A DNA stretch of 11,986 nucleotides from NCBI GenBank assembly GCA_002361775.1, contig DETV01000089.1, positions 1 through 11,986 of the forward strand, read 5' to 3'. Source of the DNA: Eubacterium sp. UBA3279. Lineage in GTDB: Bacteria; Bacillota; Clostridia; Lachnospirales; Lachnospiraceae. Positions 7,013 through 11,986 of the stretch are shown here, one piece after another. The translations under genes were made by a program, and so were the position numbers. The notes beneath the pieces were generated by a model that ran no database searches, was not told the origin of the DNA, and saw nothing but the letters and a program-made list of their open reading frames with translations. How positions within the stretch are numbered: the first letter of the stretch is position 1; the number at the start of each line of letters is the position of its first letter.

Positions 7013-7021
7013 ATTATACCA
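7005..7021. repeat. 17-base direct repeat, copy 2
   Basis: GTGCAATTATTATACCA, one mismatch from copy 1 at 6870-6886. It carries the distal extended -10 of the minus strand. Confidence 0.7.
7013..7021 (-). promoter_or_regulatory. P2, distal extended -10 promoter
   Basis: TGGTATAAT on the minus strand, identical to P1. The -35 position (about 7036-7041) reads CAGAAT, a poor hexamer, so an activator is expected. The tandem TTTACA/GTTACA site ends at this position. Confidence 0.6.
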
Positions 7022-7039
7022 TATCACCCCCCAACATTC

Positions 7040-7056
7040 TGTAACCATATTGTAAA
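7040..7056 (-). promoter_or_regulatory. tandem direct-repeat binding site for an OmpR-family regulator
   Basis: On the minus strand TTTACA (7056..7051) and GTTACA (7045..7040) are separated by five bases, an 11-base period that places two regulator subunits on one DNA face, as in PhoP/PhoB-type sites. The site overlaps the -35 of P2 (class II activation geometry). A partial third copy, AGTACA, lies at 7063..7058. Binding by the regulator encoded at 6182-6841 is inferred. Confidence 0.45.
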
Positions 7057-7138
7057 CTGTACTTTTTGAACTTTTGGCATATACAGCCAACATATCCATC
7101 TCCCGCCCGCCAAAATCCTTTTTTTCGATATATCTTTA

Positions 7139-7147
7139 TGGTACAAT
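7139..7147 (+). promoter_or_regulatory. extended -10 promoter of the AIM24-family gene
   Basis: TGGTACAAT matches TGnTAtAAT with one change. The matching -35 region is a T run (7119-7124) with 17-base spacing. Transcription would start near 7154, giving a leader of about 65 bases. Confidence 0.5.
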
Positions 7148-7159
7148 TACAACAAAAAA

Positions 7160-7193
7160 AACTACTGCAGCAGCAATTCTGTTTACAGTAGTT
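7160..7193 (+). promoter_or_regulatory. 5'-UTR hairpin before the AIM24-family gene
   Basis: AACTACTG (7160-7167) pairs perfectly with CAGTAGTT (7186-7193) around an 18-base loop that itself contains CTGCAGCAG. It ends about 15 bases before the Shine-Dalgarno sequence, so it may affect mRNA stability or translation. No known riboswitch is recognised. Confidence 0.4.
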
Positions 7194-7207
7194 CTCATTT
7201 TATTTCT

Positions 7208-7213
7208 GGAGGT
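7208..7213 (+). promoter_or_regulatory. ribosome binding site that fixes the AIM24 start
   Basis: GGAGGT ends immediately before an in-frame GTG at 7214 and six bases before the ATG at 7220. Only the ATG has workable spacing, so it is chosen as the start. Confidence 0.8.
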
Positions 7214-7219
7214 GTGTCC

Positions 7220-7978
7220 ATGTTTCATATATCAAATTTTACAGAAAATGATGACGTCCGTATTATTAAATCCTTAGGTCCCTTTACTGCCATTGAATAT
7301 ACCAGAGATCTGTCTGTATCTCCCCAGGATGCTCAAAAAGCTTACTTTTGTAATGCCATGAACATTCGAAAACGTCAGGTCGTCTGTGATCTGTCCAAAG
7401 CAAATGTAACCATTCAGCAAGGCGCCATGCAGTGGATGGCGGGAAAAGTCAATGCCACTACAGGTTTAAAAGGTGTGGGGGATTTACTTGGCAAAGCAGT
7501 CCGGGGGAAAATGACAGGTGAATCTGTCATTAAACCTGAATACACCGGTGAGGGCATCCTCGTTTTAGAACCCACCTACAAACATCTTCTCCTTTTGGAT
7601 CTGGATGAATGGAATGGCTCCATTGTACTGGATGACGGACTTTTTCTTGCCTGTGACGCCACCATCAAACACAAGGCTGTTATGCGCTCTAATCTTTCCT
7701 CTGCGGTTGCCGGAAATGAAGGTCTTTTTAATCTCGGCCTGAAAGGAAGCGGAGCTGTCTGTCTGGAATCTCCCTGTTCTCAGGATGAACTGGTTGAAAT
7801 CACCCTGAGAGATGATGTTCTGAAAATTGACGGCAATATGGCTATTGCCTGGAGTGGCAACCTTGATTTTACTGTAGAGCGTTCCGGCAAATCCCTGATC
7901 GGATCTGCCGCCTCAAAAGAAGGATTGGTCAATGTTTACCGGGGTACGGGAAAAGTCCTGATCACTCCCGTTCTGTAG
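7220..7978 (+). CDS. AIM24 family protein (DUF124/TIGR00266-type)
   Basis: A 252-residue, Gly-rich, beta-strand-rich soluble protein with no signal peptide or membrane helix. The pattern fits the AIM24 family, a double-stranded beta-helix-like fold related to tryptophan RNA-binding attenuator-like proteins: QQGAMQWMAGKVNA near residues 71-84, then VLEPTYKHLLLLDLDEW, DDGLFLACDATI, GLFNLGLKGSGAVCLES and a final SGNLDFTVERS ... GLVNVYRGTGKVLITPVL. Bacterial members have no settled biochemical role; the eukaryotic namesake supports mitochondrial inner-membrane organisation. The gene is monocistronic, divergent from the regulator operon and convergent with helD. The length is usual for the family. 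Confidence 0.9.
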   Translation: MFHISNFTENDDVRIIKSLGPFTAIEYTRDLSVSPQDAQKAYFCNAMNIRKRQVVCDLSKANVTIQQGAMQWMAGKVNATTGLKGVGDLLGKAVRGKMTGESVIKPEYTGEGILVLEPTYKHLLLLDLDEWNGSIVLDDGLFLACDATIKHKAVMRSNLSSAVAGNEGLFNLGLKGSGAVCLESPCSQDELVEITLRDDVLKIDGNMAIAWSGNLDFTVERSGKSLIGSAASKEGLVNVYRGTGKVLITPVL

Positions 7979-7980
7979 CT

Positions 7981-10023
7981 TTAATAACATAAATCTGAGA
8001 TTTTTTTATCTCCGATCATATACAATTCATGTAATGCCCGGGTGATAGCCACATACAAAAGTTTTGCCTCCCGGGCATTGACTCCGTAATGCTCTCCGTC
8101 CGGTTTCCACAAGATTACCGCATCAAACTCCAGACCTTTTGTCAATGTTACAGGAAGTACCATCACACCATTATGAAACCCGGAATGATCTTCTTCGATT
8201 TTGAGAATTTTTCTCACTTCATCTGTATCTTCTTCATTTCTACACACTACAGCTACCGTTTCAAATCCTTTTTGCAAAACCTGTTCCACGGTATCTTGCA
8301 AAATCATTTCAAGTTTTTCTCCTGTTTCCTGTTTCACTGTCACCTTTTGCCCGTGACGGATCACCGGCTGAATCTTATAGCTTCCCTGAGAAGCTTTTTC
8401 CAGGACTTTTCCCGCACATTCGGATATTTCAATGGTGTTGCGATAACTCTTTGCCAGAAGATAAAAACCGTCATTTTCTTTTTCAAACATGATTTCTTTC
8501 AGGCCATCCCAGTCATTCATTCCCGTCTCATACCGGATATTTTGAGAAACGTCTCCCATAATAGTAAAATAACATTCCGGGAGCAGTTGTTTCATCACAT
8601 AATATACCATTTCCCCAAAATCCTGCGCCTCATCTATGATAATCTGACTAAATTCATCCACGTCCTTTTTCTTTAAAATCCGTTTCCAGATCAGCCCGAG
8701 AGCCGCCGCATCATAAAGATCCATCTCTCCCTTTTTTATATGTTCCAGGGATTTTTCCCACTGATCATTCCCATCCTGTTGTTCCATCCAACATAAAAAT
8801 TTCTGATAGATCTCAACCTCCGTCCATTTGTGTACGGAAGAATCAAAGTATTTCTTATATTCCTGAAGTTTTTTCTTTTTGAAACTCTCATCCTTCTCTG
8901 TACATAAGAAACGAATGCGGGAGGCGATTCTCTGATTTAATAATTTTTCCATCTGCAACAACGACATTTGAGGGTTTCTCTCATAAGTTTCTTCCATATC
9001 TGTCCGGGATAAAATACAGCCCAGTTGTCTGTCACGAATACTTTCCAGATTCAGATATTCTTTTACCCACAAAGACAGGTATAACTCTAACTGTTTTACA
9101 AATCTCAGTTTACTCTTTACGGGAGCCATTTCATCATCCGAAATCACTCTATATTTTTTCTTCCAGGCTTTTCCCATAAGGTAGGGAAGAAAAATATCCA
9201 TACGCATCTGTCTGACATGATTGACTTCCAGTTCAGGCAAACCGCTGCTGATATAATTTAACAGCATATCGCTGCTGCCCACAATACAAAACTCTGAAGG
9301 TTTATACCGCTCTTCATAGTTATATAACACATAAGAAATTCTGTGAAGGGCCACCGTGGTCTTTCCACTTCCTGCCACACCCTGAACTATAATATTTTTA
9401 AAAGGCGTATCACGGATAATTTCATTTTGTTCTTTCTGAATCGTAGCAATAATATCTCCCAGTACAGCTTCTTTGTTCTGAGAAAGATATTTTACCAGCA
9501 ATTCATCATTTGCTGCCACATCATCATCATAGTATCCGAGAAGCTGATCCTTCTGAACATCATACGTTCTCTTTTTTTCCAATAGGATTTCCACCGGTTC
9601 ACTTCCAGGAACATCGTACACTCCCTCTCCCAGCTCGTTTTCATAATACACGCTGGATACCGGCGCCCGCCAGTCTACGATCACCACATCATCGGAATTA
9701 CGGGTCACTCCGTGTTTTCCAATATACCTGCTTTCTTTTCCACCAAAAGTCCGATCCTGATAATCCACTCTTCCAAAGTATGCTTTTTCCAATGCAGCGC
9801 GATTTTTTCTCAGAGCATTTTCCACGTGTTCCAGAAGGTTTTGTTCTGCTGTCAACTGACCATAGGAATCGCCTTCTCCTTTTTTTACAGCCTGAAATAA
9901 CTCAGTTACTTCTTTTCGATAGATTTTCTCTTTTTCCTCATACACGCGGATGTTTTCACGGATAATATCCAGACATGATTGAAGATGCTGTTCTTCCAGC
10001 AATTGATCTTTGTCTTTTTCCAT
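7981..10023 (-). CDS. helD: HelD-type RNA polymerase-associated UvrD-like ATPase
   Basis: Superfamily-1 helicase-like ATPase of the HelD group, which removes stalled or inactive RNA polymerase from DNA using ATP. With the ATG at 10023 it has 680 residues, somewhat shorter than B. subtilis HelD. A charged N-terminal coiled-coil (about 1-85) precedes YFGRVDYQD, then DWRAPVSSVYYEN, the Q-motif-like KEQNEIIR, Walker A GVAGSGKTT (about 215-223), Walker B IIDEAQDF and the C-terminal motif VAITRALHELYMIG. UvrD core motifs are therefore complete, and the long insertion between the helicase halves is as expected for HelD. The start is chosen by GAGG nine bases before this ATG; the in-frame upstream TTG (10047) has no ribosome binding site. 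The stop is two bases from the convergent AIM24 gene. Confidence 0.92.
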   Translation of the reverse strand: MEKDKDQLLEEQHLQSCLDIIRENIRVYEEKEKIYRKEVTELFQAVKKGEGDSYGQLTAEQNLLEHVENALRKNRAALEKAYFGRVDYQDRTFGGKESRYIGKHGVTRNSDDVVIVDWRAPVSSVYYENELGEGVYDVPGSEPVEILLEKKRTYDVQKDQLLGYYDDDVAANDELLVKYLSQNKEAVLGDIIATIQKEQNEIIRDTPFKNIIVQGVAGSGKTTVALHRISYVLYNYEERYKPSEFCIVGSSDMLLNYISSGLPELEVNHVRQMRMDIFLPYLMGKAWKKKYRVISDDEMAPVKSKLRFVKQLELYLSLWVKEYLNLESIRDRQLGCILSRTDMEETYERNPQMSLLQMEKLLNQRIASRIRFLCTEKDESFKKKKLQEYKKYFDSSVHKWTEVEIYQKFLCWMEQQDGNDQWEKSLEHIKKGEMDLYDAAALGLIWKRILKKKDVDEFSQIIIDEAQDFGEMVYYVMKQLLPECYFTIMGDVSQNIRYETGMNDWDGLKEIMFEKENDGFYLLAKSYRNTIEISECAGKVLEKASQGSYKIQPVIRHGQKVTVKQETGEKLEMILQDTVEQVLQKGFETVAVVCRNEEDTDEVRKILKIEEDHSGFHNGVMVLPVTLTKGLEFDAVILWKPDGEHYGVNAREAKLLYVAITRALHELYMIGDKKISDLCY
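7991..8007 (+). terminator. weak terminator-like hairpin after the AIM24-family gene
   Basis: AAATC (7991-7995) and GATTT (7999-8003) form a short AT-rich stem followed by more T residues to 8007. It lies inside the 3' end of helD. The stem is only five pairs, so strong termination is doubtful, but nothing better is visible between these convergent genes. Confidence 0.25.
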
Positions 10024-10090
10024 GTTCTTTTTCCTCACTATTCTCAAATTTTATTCCAAAATCTGAAACGGGCATTTCCATCCATCCCAT
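9956..10090 (-). CDS. 44-codon small ORF overlapping the helD start (candidate leader peptide)
   Basis: The ATG at 10090 is preceded by GGAGGGTG (10103..10096) at ideal spacing, the strongest ribosome binding site near helD and the first one after the helD promoter. The peptide begins MGWMEMPVSDFGIKFEN, is rich in charged residues, and ends in SGYYP at 9956. It runs through the helD ATG in a different frame (helD starts 23 codons in) and stops about 65 bases inside helD. This geometry allows ribosomes on the small ORF to influence helD initiation. No family is recognised. It could instead be a chance ORF whose ribosome binding site simply aids loading. Confidence 0.45.
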   Translation of the reverse strand: MGWMEMPVSDFGIKFENSEEKEHGKRQRSIAGRTASSIMSGYYP

Positions 10091-10121
10091 GAAAACACCC
10101 TCCAGTTTAAGGCGAACTATT

Positions 10122-10150
10122 ATCTTATCAAATCACGATGAAAAAATCAA
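10122..10150 (-). promoter_or_regulatory. sigma-A type promoter for the small ORF and helD
   Basis: On the minus strand, TTGATT (10150..10145), a 17-base spacer and TAAGAT (10127..10122), the latter preceded by TG at the extended -10 position. This is the best promoter in the window. Transcription would start near 10115, about 25 bases before the small ORF. helD can thus be expressed apart from the upstream ibr genes; no convincing terminator separates them. Confidence 0.7.
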
Positions 10151-10170
10151 GAACCTTTTGCGCTGAATAA

Positions 10171-10731
10171 TCACCAGATTTCTTCTTCCTCTCCTTCCAT
10201 GATTCCCTCTTCTTCATCCTCCTCCGGTCTCCATGCCTGACCAAAATTTACATCCTTAAACAGAGCAGCCAGACCGGTGATCTGTTTAAGACGAAGCACT
10301 TCATCCTTATCCATTCCCAGATGCTTACAAATCCACCCATCAGATCTTCCCAATTCCTGTAATTCCTTCACAATATTACTCATAAGATTGACATCATGGG
10401 TACCTCGGGCTCTGTTGTGACGGATCGTACTGGCCATTCTCTGATCCAGCGGCTTATCGATCACCGATACCGGCATCATTCCATGCTCTCTTTCATAAAT
10501 ATCCGGATGCTCCAACATTACCCGATACCGATGAAAACCGTCTACGATAATATAAATATCTTTTTCTTTACTATAATAGCATACAATCGGCATAGTATAT
10601 CCGTCCGCTTTAATGCTTTCATACAACAATTTCATCTCCGGCGGCGCTACAGCATTGGGATTGTATGTATTTGCCACAATTTTCTCCACTGGAACGGCAA
10701 TCACATGATATACCGGACTTACATAACTCAT
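10171..10731 (-). CDS. IbrB-like ParB N-terminal-domain protein
   Basis: A 186-residue protein with a ParB/sulfiredoxin-fold domain over about residues 8-105: IAVPVEKIVANTYNPN, the helix EMKLLYESIKADG, then PIVCYYSKEKDIYIIVDGFHRYRVM, where GFHRYR corresponds to the ParB GEHRR nucleotide-binding motif. Residues 110-155 look helical with an HTH-like part (SDGWICKHLGMDKDEVLRLKQ). The tail is strikingly acidic and ends in Trp. It overlaps the PP-loop gene stop as ATGA and has GGAGGAG eight bases upstream. The pair matches ibrA/ibrB of E. coli, first described as regulators of immunoglobulin-binding protein expression. The molecular role remains unclear; a CTP-binding or nuclease-like activity is only inferred from the fold. 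Confidence 0.85.
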   Translation of the reverse strand: MSYVSPVYHVIAVPVEKIVANTYNPNAVAPPEMKLLYESIKADGYTMPIVCYYSKEKDIYIIVDGFHRYRVMLEHPDIYEREHGMMPVSVIDKPLDQRMASTIRHNRARGTHDVNLMSNIVKELQELGRSDGWICKHLGMDKDEVLRLKQITGLAALFKDVNFGQAWRPEEDEEEGIMEGEEEEIW

Positions 10732-11972
10732 ATTTCCAACTCCTCCACACTTTTATATTTATTCCTGATGATATCCACCCGCTTTTGTTGTTGTCTGGTC
10801 AGTCCAAACCCCATAAATCGGCAGTTATGGTCATTTTTCAGAATACAGTAGCACATTCTTTTCCAACTGGGAATGTCTTTTGTGGATTTGATATCATCCG
10901 TATTATCCGGGATTTTTTCCGTAAAGATAATTCTGGATTTCTTCTTTAAAGTGTAATTTGATACCCCGTTTCTTTGGATCTTATATCCGTGATCCAGCAG
11001 TTCCTGAATGGCTTCCTCATCCAGACCGCCTCCCGTATTATGCCAGAAATGAATGGACGTGTTGAATTTTTTGATATAATTATTCCTTAACCGCGCCGGA
11101 AGAGTATCCAACAGAAAAATCGTATAAGATTTCCAGGTATGACCCTCGGGCAAAGTAACATTTCTATACCCCATTGCCTTCGTCCGCCCGTAAATACTGG
11201 CAAAATTTGCTCCTTTTACCCGGCCTACTAATTTCACCCAGACCTGAGGATCAATTACCCGGTAAAGATTCAGAGAATCTTTGGAATAATCATTAAACGG
11301 AGAAGCCACTCTCATCTGAGATACCTTTAATCCCGCCTTATAATACAAATCGTACAATTGATTATAATCATAATCAAACAGATAATTAGCGTGCCACACA
11401 TCCTGATGTGTCCAATCATATAAGGGAGATGCGCTCCAGACATCTTTAAACAGAGGACTGATCCAGCATTCTCCCTTATATCCGCTTTTCAGATTTAAAA
11501 ATCCGCTATATCTTTGCATTGATTCTTCTGCACGCATTCCCAACAGACATACTGTTTTTCCTTCACCGTGGGACATACGATACCATCTTCCAAATTGTTT
11601 GGCCAGATCCTCCTGATGCATTCGATAATGATAGGTGGTAATAGGATTATTTTCCAGATTAATCACATATTCTTTCTCCGGCATAGGCCGTACCCAACTC
11701 TCTTTTTTCTTATCATCCCAGGGATACCAGAACATTTCATAACTGCTCACTGCCGTTCTCGTAGCCATGGGAAGACAGACCCAATAAGGCTCCACCTGAT
11801 CTTTGATCCGCTCAAAAGTTCTTTCAATATACTCTGTAGTTACCGTATACTGCGCTTCAAAATCCTGATGAAAAACTCCCAGATTTTTCTCCGGATAATA
11901 CTTGTTTCGGTAATCCAACACCAGATTCAATAACAATCCACTGTCCTTTCCCCCTGAAAAGGTGATCCTATG
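10728..11972 (-). CDS. IbrA-like PP-loop ATPase (PAPS-reductase family, DUF3440-like), 5' end broken
   Basis: The open frame after a stop at 11975..11973 begins HRITFSGGKDSGLLLNL, so the ATP-pyrophosphatase P-loop SGGKDSG (11957..11937) is intact. Further family marks are the FHQDFEAQY segment, SSYEMFWYPWDDKKK, WVRPMPE, GMRAEESMQRYSG, the YDWTHQDVW region and the C-terminal WKRMCYCILKNDHNCRFMGFG with clustered cysteines. IbrA proteins normally have roughly 30-40 residues before the P-loop. Here there is no ATG, GTG or TTG between the stop and the motif, so the N-terminus is lost. The first usable codon, TTG at 11936, would cut off the P-loop. It is co-transcribed with the ParB-like gene. Probably a pseudogene, or a frameshift at the window edge; the rest of the frame is uninterrupted for about 400 codons. 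Confidence 0.82.
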   Translation of the reverse strand, partial: HRITFSGGKDSGLLLNLVLDYRNKYYPEKNLGVFHQDFEAQYTVTTEYIERTFERIKDQVEPYWVCLPMATRTAVSSYEMFWYPWDDKKKESWVRPMPEKEYVINLENNPITTYHYRMHQEDLAKQFGRWYRMSHGEGKTVCLLGMRAEESMQRYSGFLNLKSGYKGECWISPLFKDVWSASPLYDWTHQDVWHANYLFDYDYNQLYDLYYKAGLKVSQMRVASPFNDYSKDSLNLYRVIDPQVWVKLVGRVKGANFASIYGRTKAMGYRNVTLPEGHTWKSYTIFLLDTLPARLRNNYIKKFNTSIHFWHNTGGGLDEEAIQELLDHGYKIQRNGVSNYTLKKKSRIIFTEKIPDNTDDIKSTKDIPSWKRMCYCILKNDHNCRFMGFGLTRQQQKRVDIIRNKYKSVEELEI

Positions 11973-11986
11973 TCAAGAAAAAGTAC
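11961..11986 (-). other. break in the ibrA-like gene: possible frameshift or insertion junction
   Basis: Reading on the minus strand, the family-like sequence starts at about ITFSGGKDSG and the 20-odd bases before it do not encode a recognisable IbrA N-terminus in any frame. One frame gives VLFLDIGSPFQG, another YFFLT then TAG, and the coding frame has TGA at 11975..11973. A perfect TTGACA (11976..11971) is present but no -10 follows at 17 bases. The junction might be the end of a mobile element, but too little is visible. Confidence 0.35.

Noticed and set aside
6870..7021. CRISPR-like array
   Set aside because: Only two copies of a 17-base repeat with a hairpin-filled interior; no regular spacers or repeat series and no cas genes.
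6870..7055. 61-codon plus-strand ORF through the hairpin block
   Set aside because: Starts at GTG inside the direct repeat with no ribosome binding site; the stretch is explained by inverted repeats and promoters.
7066..7095. TTGAAC as a -35 for an additional plus-strand promoter
   Set aside because: The sequence at the -10 position (ACATAT) is poor and the better extended -10 at 7139-7147 lies closer to the gene.
7214..7216. GTG as start of the AIM24-family gene
   Set aside because: It touches the GGAGGT ribosome binding site with no spacing; the ATG six bases later fits.
7074..7277. 67-codon plus-strand ORF with a hydrophobic stretch, starting at TTG
   Set aside because: It lacks a ribosome binding site, runs through the promoter and UTR of the AIM24-family gene and overlaps its start in another frame.
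8089..8676. 195-codon plus-strand ORF opposite helD
   Set aside because: Shadow of the conserved UvrD-like motifs on the minus strand; no family-like features.
10124..10170. terminator between the ParB-like gene and helD
   Set aside because: A T run is present after AAGGTTCTTG, but no stem of useful length precedes it; the region is better read as the helD promoter.
11934..11936. TTG as a genuine start of the IbrA-like protein
   Set aside because: It would begin after the SGGKDSG loop that is still encoded in frame upstream, leaving an enzyme without its ATP site, and it has no well-placed ribosome binding site.

Overview
The window reads as chromosome of an AT-leaning Gram-positive anaerobe, most likely a gut Lachnospiraceae (Clostridia). 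This rests on strong GGAGG-type ribosome binding sites, tight operons with 1-4 base junctions, a lipobox lipoprotein beside a two-component system and ABC transporter, and TATAAT-type extended -10 promoters. The species call is inference; no rRNA, tRNA, CRISPR array or complete insertion sequence was seen.

Left half (1-6841, all on the minus strand): one compact operon read right to left. It holds an OmpR-family response regulator, a HAMP sensor histidine kinase, a 502-residue lipoprotein, two six-helix ABC permeases, an ABC ATPase, a secreted acidic Ig-like protein and the first codons of another gene leaving the window. The ATPase has Glu-Thr-Pro where most ABC proteins have the Q-loop Gln. 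That 'E-loop' is typical of the LanF/BcrA subfamily. With the dedicated sensor pair, this suggests a regulated envelope-stress or antimicrobial-peptide (lantibiotic/bacitracin-like) detoxification system.

Control region (6842-7219): the most unusual non-coding part. Three perfect inverted repeats lie back to back with no base between them (6953-6970, 6971-6993, 6994-7012). A larger structure closed by ATTATACC/GGTATAAT (6878-6952) abuts them. A 17-base direct repeat (6870-6886 and 7005-7021, one mismatch) flanks the block, and each copy carries a minus-strand extended -10 (TGGTATAAT). The upstream copy is preceded by TTTACA-N5-GTTACA, the tandem spacing expected for an OmpR-family regulator. 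The block could be a small RNA, a structured leader of the regulator operon, or a miniature dispersed element. On the plus strand the same region holds the promoter and a 5'-UTR hairpin of the next gene.

Middle (7220-10150): an AIM24-family protein on the plus strand converges, with two bases between stops, on a HelD-type UvrD-like ATPase on the minus strand. The helD start is best placed at the ATG at 10023, not at an upstream TTG. A strong promoter and a strong ribosome binding site precede a 44-codon small ORF that overlaps the helD start in another frame, so helD may be translationally coupled to a leader peptide.

Right end (10171-11986, minus strand): an IbrB-like ParB-fold protein, overlapped by four bases by an IbrA-like PP-loop (PAPS-reductase family, DUF3440-like) ATPase. 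The ibrA reading frame contains the ATP-binding SGGKDSG motif, but a stop codon lies five codons before it and no start codon lies between. The gene therefore appears to have lost its N-terminus by frameshift, recombination or insertion just at the window edge.
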